From NCBI GenBank assembly GCA_030737875.1, contig CM060915.1, positions 570,570,577 to 570,634,576 on the forward strand: DNA of 64,000 nt. Reading direction: 5' to 3'. The notes beneath the pieces were generated by a model. The model ran no database searches, had not been told where the DNA came from, and saw only the letters and a program-made list of their open reading frames with translations. Below, piece after piece: positions 22,546 to 34,826 of this stretch (position 1 is its first letter; each line of letters starts with the position of its first letter). Both the position numbers and the translations under genes were made by a program. This DNA comes from Allium sativum. Its lineage: Eukaryota > Streptophyta > Magnoliopsida > Asparagales > Amaryllidaceae.

Positions 22546-23589
22546 AATAGAATTGAAAATGAATTGAAATTGAATTAAAAATCGATTTGAATTGAAATCA
22601 ATGTGAAATAAATTTAAAACGAATTTATGAGGAAAAATTCAATTTTGATTTGAATTTGAAATGAAGTTGAAATCGTTTTGAAAACGAATTTAAAACGATT
22701 TATAAAATACGTTTTAAAAGGAAATCGACAAAGTATATATTATATATATTATATATATTATATATACAATATAATGGCCTGAATAGAAGGCACCGTGCGG
22801 CGGCAGTTCGTGTATTTCGACCATTGACTTCGAATTGACTTTGCGGGAGATCCGACCGTCGGATTCTCCTAAAACTAGAACCGTTGGGTTCGTATCGAAA
22901 AGAGCTTTCTAACGAATATTGGAAATTTGAAATCTAACAGTTGGATTTGGAATTGTGTCCAAATCAAATTTGAGAAAGGTCGTTGTAAGTGCAGTTCGAT
23001 GGCCGTTAATGGAAATCGACTGTACGGGCCTTGATAAAATTATTAAAAATAGTAATAATTTGTGTAAAATCATAAGAAATGATTTGTGAAGAATTGGGAT
23101 GAAAAACTCCATATTTGAAAAGATAAAAATAGATTTTTATGGAAATGAACTAGTTTTGAACTAGAATTATAATTCTATTTTTTTTTAAAATAAATAGATT
23201 GAATTTGAAATGGTTTTAAAAGTAACCAGAAGTTCCAATAATTGAATTGGAATGGATTTGAATCGAAATTGTCTTCGGAATATTTTGATGTTGGATTTCG
23301 TGATGATACAGATATTGTTATGGGAATTTGAAAGAAATATTAATATCGTTATTTCCAATACGATATTTGTTGGTCGTAGAATTTGATATTGAATATAAGT
23401 CGGTATATTTTCTATTCAGAGCCTTGTATTTAATATCAAATGTGATTTGGGTTTGTCGTGAATGATGTCTTCATTAACACTGTTCTTAAACCCAGTTGAG
23501 AAAAAAAAGATTAAATCTTTTTATTTAGATTTAATGAAGTGTACCAATTAAATAATATTTAATTGGAATTGAATTGGTATTGATTTTTT

Positions 23590-23780
23590 GGTTTTATCGT
23601 GAACAGTGTTTTAAATAACACTTGTTCTTTAACCCGATAATTAATGGAATGTGATTTTGGGTTTATCGTGAACAGTGTTTTAAATAACACTTGTTCTTTA
23701 ACCCGATAATTAATGGAATGTGATTTTGGGTTTATCGTGAACCGTGTTTTAAATGACACTGATTCTTTAACCCAGTTAAA
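23590..23780 (+). repeat. 69-bp tandem repeat with internal hairpin
   Basis: Three copies (period 69 bp). Each contains GGGTTTATCGTGAACAGTGTT facing AACACTTGTTCTTTAACCC, an imperfect inverted repeat around TTAAAT. Diverged single versions of the same inverted repeat occur before the array (about 23450-23500) and in E's 5' LTR (about 29535-29585, 29866-29915 and 29995-30042, minus orientation), so the hairpin is conserved across family C. Confidence 0.7.
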
Positions 23781-25874
23781 GATTAAAACTAAGTGGAGTT
23801 TTAAAGAAACTTTAATTAGATTGAAAAGATCGAGAATGGAGTATCACCAGTTTTACTCCAGACGATAGTTAAATCTTTAATTAGAATTGAATGTGAAATA
23901 GTAATTGAATTTACCGATAACACCGTGGTGTTAGATATGGAGTATGACCAGTTTTCCTTCATGGGATGAATAGGTTGGGATTGGGAAATAAAATAAATGA
24001 TTACTTCGGTGTGGTTCGCTAATCCCGACTAGTTTGAATTGATATTCAAAGAAGATTAAAGAATAAATTTAAAGAATTTGTCTTTGATAAAATTAATGGG
24101 AACCTTTCCCAAAGTATAAGAATATTTGAATAAAAGAATATTCTGAATTGGAGTGAGGCATATGTTGTGTTTGTGTAACACTTGTTTATTATATACGCGA
24201 GTTATTCAGAAAGACTGGGTTTATCACATTCTGAATAACTAATTCGACGTGGTGTCGAAGATGAAGACGGTGGTTGAAGACCAGAGGTCTTCACGTCGTT
24301 TAGGTAATTACTGATGATCTTGATTGGGTCGTACACCCAAGAGGAGGGAATCAGTTAGTGGTCGTCCAGACGTACTTGGAGATCGATGGATATGCGGGGT
24401 ACTAGGTGCCTCCGGTTTCGTTCAGACCCAGAACGAACTTGTAAATGGACTGTGTGTCTGACATTGGATTTTAGTCTGTGTGATTGATTTCTATTAAATA
24501 TATATCTGTTTGGCGGCGGAGAATTTATTCTCTTGCTCAACGCCCTTCTTTGAGACGTACGAGCTCAAGGGTTATATATTGATGAATATCAAACGCATGG
24601 AGTGAATTGCCTGTGTGGCATAGCTAAGTGGCAATTGATCAAGGCTTCTGTTGAAAAAAAAAGTCTTGTGGTGATGATCAAAGCACCGCCTGTGTGGCAT
24701 AGCTTTGTGTAGCGTTGATTCGCAAGCCTCACACCCCGGTTGTGAACCAGAAACGGGAGAAGGATCCAGAGGGGGCATGCGTCTCTTTCTAGCTAGAAGT
24801 GGCGTCAGTGGTTTTACACGCCCTGACGAGTTTGACTTATGTGGTTGTTGTTATTGCGAGGCGCCTCGGTTTGATCGGACGATCCAGGTCCGATGGAGTC
24901 ATTCGTTGACTCATTTACGCCCCATAGGGCGGGGAGACGTAGTGTTCAGGCATTTTAATCCATATCGGTGGACCGGCACTGTGGCTCCTAGGTGCAGTTG
25001 CGGCTGTAGCCTAAGCCTCGGGCTAGAGAGTCTCGAATCGGTAGAGGACTATCTTTTGCCTCGGTTCACAGATGGAAATCCAACTTCCAAGTATGTGACA
25101 TTTGCGGTCTTGATTGTAGAGCCTAGTATGATGACATTATATATGGTAACCATGCCGTCTATGATTGATATTTATGATTGAAATTGTTTTGACACTATAT
25201 ACTTATAATAGTATCAAATGATTTGTTTTTAACGTATCAAGCATGGTTTGGCTATTATAAGGTAAAACCCTATCCTCCGGCTTGTGTTGCATTGTGTGAT
25301 GGGACCTGAGTCTTATAATAGCTTCATTGTTCTTTATTTAGCATTGCGCTGTTGTTTTATGCACTGGTATTCTTGGGAGGAAACCCGTTCCGTGTTATAC
25401 GGCATGGTCCCTTGATTTACCAAACTTTAAAATAAAGATTAATAAATGTTTTAGTTATCACACCAGTCCCATGACTGGCCTGGAGTTTATTGTTTTAACC
25501 TAAACTCTGGGTGCCCTTATTTTGACACGGGCAGCTAGTAGTTTTGGTTTTACAGATTTATATTCACAGGATCCTGGTTTACAACTGGAACGATATCCAG
25601 AAAGCTGTGTATCCGTATATCTCCTTCAGTTGTGTTTGTATTATTTTCCGCTGCTATGTAACGTATTGTAATCTCTGATATTTTTCTGTTGTGTAATATT
25701 TATTCATACTCTGTATATTCTTGTAATCTGGTGAATAGTTGTAATTAACAATGAAATGTTCTTCCGTCTACGTTCTGATTTGTCTTGTTCTCAAAACAAT
25801 CAGGTGTTTCGAACGGTCTTGGTCGGTTTAGCGACTGATTCGGATCGAGCGAAATTCCCGGTCGTTACAATCTT

Positions 25875-27277
25875 TTTGTTCTCGAAAAGGAAGAAGGTGT
25901 CTTTTACTTAACCAACTCCACCTTCGCTTGACTCAAGTTCTTCAACTTTTCAGTTTCTAAGAACTTTCTAATTTCTCAAAAATTTGGCTAACACCTTAAA
26001 TTTTCAAAAAAAATCGCCACAACCTCATTTGTACGGGGTGGGTTTGAAAAATATATTGGGTCGTATTAGGCACCCAATAAATGAATAAAAATCATACACA
26101 ATTTTTGTGACCTATCTATGCCCAAGGGAGACGTGTAAAAAGTTGAGATCTCAGACTTTGCCCCAGTGTTGGAAATAAAATAATCCATGTGTCGTAATTA
26201 AAAATAAGAGGGACGTGAATTTTTGTCATCTCCAGACCTATATAGGGTTTTTATTAAATCCTGCCCCGAGCACCTTTATATGTTTATTAAGTCCATAATC
26301 AGCCTTCTGTTCAACCTGTAATTCAGTCATCGCCATACAAGCGTATCGCTCGTATGGTAATCCAAACCTCGTCATATAAGCACCAAATGTTCATATGGAA
26401 TATGATATGATGTCTTCATGTGGTATGCCATGCGGTGCAGTTCATAATTTATTTTTTGCTATCCTATGGCGTACATTGTATTTCGCATAGAGCAACCATC
26501 ACAACGCATTCAAATTCATTCACAGGATTTGATATAATCATAAAATTGTGCAACCAACACATTAAGGTGCACCTGTTTGTCGGGCACACAACATATTTCT
26601 CTATTCAACAGTAAATCCATAACTTGCTCAGCATGAATATATATACATATTTATCTAATGTATAAATCCAATTCGAACTAAATTTTCTATTCAGCTCTAT
26701 ATTATATTTGGTTTGGTTTTATCATTCCAGTATTTTTATTAATTAAATTAATAATCACACAACACAATCAGCAGTCAATTAGTTGGTTAACTTTTCAAAT
26801 ATATAACTTTAATATATAGTAAAAATCACATTTTCAATGCCAAATCACAACAATAAAGTATAAGTTTTTATTCTCACACTAGTCAATTGAAAATACATAG
26901 ATATCCCACTTTCGAAACTCGAACATAAATCCTGATGATGGTATACCGATCATTAGAATCATCCCCCGGCGACCAGACTTTGATTCTATATCTATATAAT
27001 ATATTTGAGATTTCGAATACACGTGGATCTGATGTATATGCAAAATCTACTTATACTTGGTAGTCCAAAATCAAAATAAAATACTCATGTTCGTATAATA
27101 AGATATAATCTTCAAAACTAAATTCATTTTTATAAATAATACTCTTCAAACTCATTTTAGGATATTACTAGCCCTATCTCTAACGAACCATTCTTATAGG
27201 ATGTTACTAATTCTATCTCTGATGAATTCTTTCGTTTGGTTCTAATGTGCCTTGTTCTCTAGCTTTGCAAAACCAAA
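25875..27277 (-). mobile_element. Element E interior, non-coding
   Basis: About 1.4 kb between E's PPT and PBS. No gag, protease, RT, RNase H or integrase motif in any frame, and frequent stops on both strands. With LTRs of about 5.9 kb on either side, this is the structure of a large retrotransposon derivative (LARD), which depends on another element's proteins. The sequence is AT-rich with scattered 'ccatatgacat'-like motifs near 26330-26410. Decay of a short coding region cannot be excluded. Confidence 0.65.
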
Positions 27278-27289
27278 GCTCTGATACCA
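27278..27289 (-). other. Primer-binding site of element E
   Basis: GCTCTGATACCA on the plus strand, i.e. TGGTATCAGAGC on the minus strand, three bases inside the LTR edge. It shows that the LTR on its right is E's 5' LTR. Confidence 0.8.
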
Positions 27290-27292
27290 AAC

Positions 27293-30200
27293 TGAGACGG
27301 CCCGAAATCCCCCGATCTCCGAAGAGATAGGAAACGGCGGATTGTTTTGAGAACACGGCGCATCAGAACATAAACACTGGAACATTTCATTGCTATTATA
27401 ACAATTTACATCAGAGTATAAGAATATATTAGAGTTCAAATAATATACAGCTGAAAAATATCAGAGATTTAAATTACAAAACAGCGGAAGATATATACAT
27501 AAATATAATGCATAGCGGAAAGCATCAACTACCACAACTGAAAGAAATACACAGATACAAAGCTTTCCTAATATAGCTCCATCCGTAATCAAGGATCCAG
27601 TGAAAAGAAATATCTGCAAAACCAAACTACTAGCTGCCTATGTGTAATATATGGGCACCTAGAGTCTAGGTGGAAAAAATAAACTCCGAGTCAATCATGG
27701 GACTGGTGTGAGAACTAAAACAGTTATTAACTTCATTTAAAGTTGGGTAAATCAAGGGATCACGCCGTAAACGGTTTTCTCCCAAGAATACCATAAAACA
27801 AAAAGCGCAATGCTAAAAGGAAAAATGAAGACATTATAAGACTCAGGTCCCATCACACAAGGTAAACACAAACCAAAGGATAGAGTTTTACCTTATAATG
27901 GTCAAATATGCTTGGTGAGCAAAATTTATCTTTTATTATTACTACAAGTGAAGAAATCAACTTCAAGTATAAATGTATCAATCATAGATTGCATAATACC
28001 TCATCCTACTATGTCGCTATATAGGTTTACAACTAAAACCAAAAAGTCGTGTATTGAAAACTGGATTCCATCTATCAGTCGAGGCAAAGGATCTTCCTCA
28101 CCGGTTTCGAGACACTCTAGCAAATGCCTTAGGACTAGGATGTTGGTGAGCCCTTGGTCTTCAGGGCCGGTCCACACTTACTTTAATGAATTGGTTATTC
28201 CTGGAACATTCTATTCCCGGTCCTATCGAACCCATCTCTGAGCCATTAGAGACTCATTATACAAGGCGTCTCAATCCATCATCCACATAAGTAAAAATGT
28301 CTGGCTCCATACCATAGCACCACTTCTAGCTAGAAAGAAACATCGTGCGCTCTTTGCAGTAACTATTCCGATTTTGACTCATACCGGGTGCGAGGCTTGC
28401 GAATTAGCGCTATACACAAAGTTATGCTGCTTAAAGCTGTGCTTTGATCATCATCACAAGACTCCGATTTCAACAATAAGCCTTGATCATTTGTATCTTA
28501 GCATGCCACATTTAAAATTCATGTCATACAACTGATGTCTATCAATATATAACCTCTAAGCTCATACGTATCAGAGAAGGGTGTTAAGCAAAAGAATAAA
28601 TTCTCCGCCACCAAACAGATATATATTTAATAGAAATCAATCAACACAGAATGAAATCCAATGTCAGACACACATCCATTTACAAGTCAGTTCTGGGTCT
28701 GAACAAAACCGGAGGCACTATTTCTCGTCCCATATGTCCAATATAGGAGAGAGGTCCTCGCATATCCGGTCGATCTCCAAGTACGTCTGGACGATCACCA
28801 TTTATTACCTTGTCTTGGGTATACAGCCCAATCAAGACATCAGTAATCATCCAAACGATGTGAAGATCTCCGGTCTTCAACCACCATCTTCATCGTCGAT
28901 TTTTAATCGTCGTATCAGTTATTCAGAACAGGATACACCCGGTCTTTCCGAATAACTCGCGTATTTTATAATCAATAATCAAGTGCTTTAAAAACACATC
29001 ATACGCCTCATTCCAATTTAGAATATTATTTTCTTCAATTATTCACATCTTTGGGGAAAGGTTCCCTTTAATTTTATCAAAGATAAGTTCTTTTAAACTT
29101 ATTCTTTAATCTTCCTTTGGATATCAATTTCAAAAGATTTTATTTTATCCTTTAACAATTCTAAACCAAATTAAGGTTTATAAAACTGGTCGGGATTATC
29201 GAGCCTCACCGAAGTAATCATTTATTATTTTATTATTTCCAATCCCAGTATATTCATCCCTTGGAGCAAAACCGGTAGTACTCCATATCTAACAACCACG
29301 GTGTTATCGGTAAATTTAATTACCATTTCCCATTCGAATCTAATTAAAAATTTAACTATCGCATGGAGTAAAACTGGCGGTACTCCATTCTCGAACATTT
29401 CTGTAATTCGGTAAATTTTATTACCTCATCCACATTTCAATTTAATTAAAGATTTATTAAAACTCCCACTTGGTTTTAATGTCAAAAATCATTACTTCAT
29501 GATTATTCAACTTTAAGAAATTAATCTTGTCTTTAACTGGGTTAAAGAACAAATGTTATTGAAAACACAATTCACAATAAACCCAAATCAACTTCTATTA
29601 AATATGGAATCTTTGCGGAAAACAGATCAATATATAATTGATATAAATTTCCGTATCAGACTAATAATATAAATGGAATAACGACAAAGCCTTTTAAATT
29701 CCATTTATAGTATCGGTCTTCCTTTACAGAAGTTCATCTTGATTATTAAATCGGATTCCATTCAATTCCAACTTAATATGTTAAATTGGAAAACCTTATT
29801 TTGGAAAATTCCATTAATCTTAATTAAAAGATTATAAATTCCAAATCATAACTTCACTGTTAATTGGGTTAAAGAACCAATGTTATTTAAAACATTGTTT
29901 ACGATAAACCCAAAATCAACTTTCATTTCAATTCCAATTAAATTAATTGGTAAACTTCTATAAATCTTAATTAAAAGATTTATTCTATCTCTACTGGGTT
30001 TAAGAACAGTGTTATTAAAAACAACAATCACGACAAACCCAAAATCCAGTTTGATATTAAATGCAAGCCTCTGAATAGAAATTATATCGACTTATATTCA
30101 ATATCAAATTCTGAAACTAACAGATATCGTACTGGGAATAATGATAACAATACCTTCCAAATTCCTCAACAATATCCGAATAACCACGGAATCCAATATC

Positions 30201-31334
30201 AAAATATTTCAAATATTATTTCCATTTAAATCCTTTACAATTCATACGTTGGAAAATTCTAGTTATATTAAAACCATTATAATTCTTTTTCAGTCCTTTA
30301 TTCTTGATAAACTACTTATTCAGATAAAAAATATATTTATCTTTATAGACGCGGAATATTTCATCCAAATACTTTCCAAATCATTTATTATGATTTTACA
30401 TAATTTATTCATATTTTTATCAATTTTAATAAGGCGCTTACAGTCGTTTTCCAATATCGGCACTGAACTGCATCCATAGCGACCTTTTCTGAAAATGATT
30501 TGGACATATTTTAAAATCTAACTATTCAAATTTAAATCTCCTATATTCATTTGAAGGATCTTTTCAATACGAACCCAACAGTTCCGGGTTTAGGAGAATC
30601 CGACGGTCGTATCTCCCATTACATCAATTTGAAGTTAATGGTTGAAATTCGCGAACGCTAGCTGCGCAGCGCGTTCTATTCAAGCCATTTAAATTTAAAT
30701 AATATATATCGTCGATTTCCATTTAAAACGTATTTTATAAATCGTTTATAAATCCATTTTAAAATGATTTCAACTTAATTTTCAATTTTAAATCAAGAAT
30801 AATCTATATCATTTAATATTAAAATGATAATATTTTCAAAATATCAGATTTTGAAATCAAACTTTTACGATATTCATTATAAAATAAATAAATACATAGA
30901 AAATTCCATTCGAGTAAAAATGGCGTATATTTGCTTAATTTGGCTTCATATATCAATATTTTTGTATCCATCCAAAATCGGACATCAAAATCAAATTTTT
31001 GATTCTTTGCTGAATATTATTTTAAAATATTCGTTATTTCTGAATTGGAATCAGACTCAATCGATTACCGTATAATTTCACTTATATAGATTCCATATAT
31101 CGCCTGTATTCAAAAATAATGATAAACAACTATTAAACGGTCAATTCACATCCAAGGTGCAATTTACAACTATATAAGCATTAAATAATTAAATAACGTT
31201 TATCACAGTCTGTCAATCAATCGGTTGACATACAATGAAATCCAACGGAGAAGTGAACTAATTATTATCCCCAGACCCGTGTGGGGTTTCAACCAACAAC
31301 AATGAATTCAAATTAATCCTTGGTTAATAAATTT
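27293..31334 (-). mobile_element. Element E 5' LTR, U3 end missing
   Basis: Minus-oriented family C LTR. It begins (plus strand) TGAGACGGCCCG next to the PBS and follows the reverse complement of the solo LTR block by block: the 'attgttttgagaaca' end block, the 'cccatgactgg'-like block, the 'tctgacattggatt' block and the hairpin repeats near 29535-30040. It ends abruptly at about 31334 in a T-run, where the equivalent sequence at 5312-5450 continues for another 1.5 kb, so roughly 2 kb of U3 is lost. The 109- and 124-codon open stretches at 27912 and 28581 are not conserved in the solo LTR. Confidence 0.75.
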
Positions 31335-31849
31335 AACCAATTTTTTTTTGCTCGAACCCTGAAAAGGAGAAAGGTCGGTCAACTGCTCAATTATTCTGAA
31401 ATCCCACCTCCGCTATCATGTCACTTTAAAAGTCCTTCAAATTCTAATTGGTTTGTTTAGGACTAATATCTCCTTTTTGTCCTATAAAGTGCCAAAGTCT
31501 CAAGGGTTTAATCTTCCTACTTGTAATTATATATCTATTCCATTTGACCTTTCATAATAAGGTTTTAATACTGAACCCACTATCCTGAAATACTATTATA
31601 TGGGATTCACCTTACTTCCATACAAAGCATATGGTACACTACCCAAATTTCCTATGGGTCTCATATTTCCATATTCATTCCTTTAGTGTATATAACAAAC
31701 ATCCCAATTCTTACCACATTATATTCTTTCTATTTAGTGGGTTCCTCCTTGGATCTAGGTATATGTGTATATATATATATATATGTATGTAATATTCATA
31801 TTTTAAAAAAAACGTTCACTCATTATTTATACAGGAATCCTAAACCTAA
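31335..31849 (-). mobile_element. Element H leader fragment
   Basis: About 0.5 kb next to the PBS of element H, with no coding sequence. It contains a short (TA)n tract near 31770-31787. Its left edge joins truncated E LTR; the 'ttgctcgaa...aaaggagaaagg' start resembles E's interior just past its PPT (25875-25900), hinting at recombination between related elements. The rest of H's interior and its 3' LTR are absent. Confidence 0.5.
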
Positions 31850-31861
31850 GCTCTGATACCA
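31850..31861 (-). other. Primer-binding site of element H
   Basis: GCTCTGATACCA (minus-strand TGGTATCAGAGC), two bases from the LTR edge at 31864. Confidence 0.8.
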
Positions 31862-32031
31862 GATGTAACAACCCGAAGAAAAGACAAAGATATAAAATAT
31901 ATCATAGCTCAGAAAATATCTCATAGCAGAATGGATAAACTATAATATAATCAAAGTACAGCCTTACCGAATTAATAATATTGCCTAACCAGTATCCAAA
32001 GCTATCATATCTCTGCCACAAATCTAACATG

Positions 32032-34670
32032 TGTGACGGCCCGCCCCGCACCAGTCGACATTTCACTGAGATGCGCTGTACTGATGTCCAACCAGCACGG
32101 AACGGTCGCCAAAAGAAAGGAAAAGGAAAGGGATTTGAAGAATTGAATTAGCACAGAACCTGTAACATATCTCACAGCGCATGGAATAAAATATAATAAT
32201 AATATACTTGACATAAACATGCGAGACAGTGCATAAGCTGAAAACTGAATCAGAACCATTATAGCAGCGGAAATCCAAAATACAGCTTATTACAACTTAA
32301 AAATACTGTCTCTAAAGCAAAAAGGAAAGGTACACTACTAATGCCCAAAGTAGTGACCAGCTGCGACACAGGGAGAATATCTATATATCATACGTAGAAG
32401 CCTCCTGCTCGTCTCCGGATCAGCTACTCGTGCATACCACCTAACCTGTCTCTAGTCTGCTCGTGTGAGCACCCAGAGTAATAAGAAGAGACATAAAACT
32501 CTGGGTAAGACAAAAGTCTGGTATGAGCGATAAGCAACTAAACAGAACAATAACAGGTATATTAAACCATACCTGGACCTGCAACCAAAGAGTTAGCACT
32601 ACATACTGTACAATACTCTAAGGTACCTCAAAACAAGTGGTGTAAAGATACGGGGGTGGGGGTGTGCATGTCATAATGATAGCAAACAAATCAATCATAG
32701 CAACCATGCTCACATCTCTCACTCAGTGCGTAAAGCATACGATGTCCACCACTATAAATCACTAGACTCATCGAAGTAGTGACGGAGTTCGACTCTGTAC
32801 AACTACTGCTACAACCAAGCTTACCCACATGGAATCATGACCAAACCTTTTCAATGATCCCACTTCATTGGTCCATAGCTACTTTTAGTCGTACCTAGGT
32901 CACTACATACTGTGACCCTGAATCCATTCACATACTTCCCATACATAGTGATCCAAAGATACAGACATCGACAACTCCTTAGCACACGTTCCGCAGCAAA
33001 GCCCAATCATGAAGTGAACTCATTGGTTCCCAACTGGGTCCGGGATCCTGAGCTCTAACTTCCATTTGGACTACCTTTGCATCTCGGGTTATTGGTTTCC
33101 TCCTGTTCGGGTCGTCGGTCAAGAACCTTTCATTCTGGTCGGTTTTCATCATCTCTACCCTGGTCGGTCGGTATTGCCCCCTGGTCGGTCGAACACTTCA
33201 CCATTCCTGGTCGGTCGTACTTCACCATCCCTGGTCGGTCGAACACTTCACCATTCCTGGTCGGTCGTACTTCACCATTCCTGGTCGGTCGTACTTCACC
33301 ATCCCTGGTCGGTCGAACACCTTCACCATTCCTGGTCGGTCGTACTTCACCATTCCTGGTCGGTCGTACTTCACCATCCCTGGTCGGTCGAACACCTTCA
33401 TACAGGGTCGGTCGTGATGTCCTCCTTCTATTGGGGTCGGTCATGAGCTCGGGTCGGTCGGTCAAAACCCTCCCCTGGTCGGTCTAACTCGACCCGAAGA
33501 AAACCTGCACCATTTCAGCAAGCTATTTTCGCCTCTCGACGGCGTTTTCAACCATTCTAACTTTATAATGCAATCATAAATCATGTCAAACAGTCATAGC
33601 AACATATGGGATAGACCACAAACACCAAAACATAAATCATAGCATGTGAAATAGATCAAACTTACCCAAAAACCATATTTTTCCCTTAAGCATGTTCAAG
33701 CAAACTTAATGATAGAATTAACAAAATTTAACCGAATTAGCCAATTTTTCTAACAGAGGTCTAAAATAATATTTTAGAATTTATAAATATTTTTCCAGGT
33801 TTTTAACATGCATAAATTCGCTAATTTCCACTAATCACCCCTTAATCCCCCAAATTCCGGGATTTGCAAAATTTGTCGAAATTAACCCAAATTCGTATCA
33901 GAGGCATAAAATGATGTTTTAGAATTTTAGGAATTTTTCTAGATTTTTCTGAGTTATAATTTCGCTAATCTTCGCTAATTACCCTAATTAGCCGTAATTA
34001 GTGTAAAACAAAGCAAATCACTCACCTTTGCCACAATTTAACTTTCAGAACTGAAACTCCTCTGATATAGATCCAATCTCTATGCGTTCCAGCAGCTCTA
34101 TTCCAAATCCTATGCTAATTCGCCTTGATTTGATGTAGTTTTGCTTAATCTTTGATTAGAAAGTGATTAGAGGTGATTTTGAATGATTCTAGATGTTGGA
34201 GGCCATGACTAGGGTTGAAGAAAATAAGTGGCGGCTGGAAAAATGAAGTAAAAACCGAAATCCTAACCCTAGCAGCCCTTAAATACCACTAATCCTGAAA
34301 TCCCCCAATGGGCCTAATTACTAACTACCCGGTTAAGCCCAATTAAGCTGTTTTTCACCATCTGAAACTTGTTTCAGCCATATCTCCCAAACGGTGAGTC
34401 CGTTTGGCTAATGCGACCACTCTACGGAAAGAGAAACCATCATCCGGAGCCAATGGAAGTGGTTTCAGGTCAAAATTCCTTTCCAGTCAAAAGTTATGGC
34501 CAAAACAGTGCCAACTAGGGGTAAAATGGTCATTTAAAAATCGGGAAAAATCATGAACGTGGGAAATGACCCTAATAGTCGTCTCCCAAAGTTACATGAC
34601 CATACGACTTCGTATGTGAAAGAAATAAATATCCTACGATCCTATGATGCGTAGAATACGGGTCGTTACA
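32032..34670 (-). repeat. Element B 3' LTR
   Basis: Minus orientation. Starts TGTAACGACCC (34670 leftwards) and ends GGGCCGTCACA (32032). Contains the CCTGGTCGGTCG tandem array at about 33170-33480 and a TATA-like TATTTAAG on the minus strand near 34290. It lacks the GTCGAC array and structured modules of A, D and H. Confidence 0.93.
33187..33400 (-). repeat. 24-27-bp tandem repeat CCTGGTCGGTCG (3' LTR of B)
   Basis: Eight units of 24, 26 or 27 bp (plus strand TTCACCATTCCTGGTCGGTCG plus a short linker that is GTAC- or AACAC-type). Alternating linkers suggest higher-order doubling. Because the unit is mostly 24 bp, several frames on both strands stay open; these are not genes. A matching array is at 39486-39695 in the other LTR. 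Confidence 0.8.
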
Positions 34671-34687
34671 CTCTCCCCCCCTTAAGA
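34671..34687 (-). other. Polypurine tract of element B
   Basis: Minus-strand CTTAAGGGGGGGGAGAG immediately before the 3' LTR. Just upstream on the minus strand is the conserved ATTTCGGGGACGAAAT inverted repeat (plus strand about 34689-34706). Confidence 0.85.
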
Positions 34688-34826
34688 AATTTCGTCCCCG
34701 AAATTCCTTAACCCAAAACATACAAAGGATCCCGCATGCCTAACAACCACATGCATCAATCAAACATGCAAAATAAGCAAAACAAACCTATCCTAGCATG
34801 CGGAAAACTAAATCGAAGCCAAAACC

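Larger units (their letters stand above)
19675..25869 (+). mobile_element. Family C solo LTR, 6.2 kb
   Basis: Runs from TGTAATAACCCGG to CCGGTCGTTACA and is flanked by a perfect 5-bp duplication ATCTT (19670-19674 and 25870-25874). No PBS, PPT or coding domain was found inside, and its start is not repeated within it, so it reads as one LTR left by recombination between the two LTRs of an element. The length is close to the roughly 5.9 kb obtained by summing the non-overlapping parts of E's LTRs. It carries several tandem arrays (listed separately) and a C-rich stretch (20640-20990) that gives chance open frames. It inserted six bases from E's PPT. Confidence 0.85.

Noticed and set aside
24705..25181. 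158-codon Cys-containing open stretch in the solo LTR
   Set aside because: The equivalent block of E's 5' LTR does not keep the frame, and no domain is recognised. Chance opening in a GC-richer part of the LTR.
33187..33400. CRISPR-like regular repeats (also at 39486-39695)
   Set aside because: The units are contiguous with 4-6-bp linkers and no unique spacers, lie inside LTRs of a plant retrotransposon, and duplicate with the LTR. This is a minisatellite.
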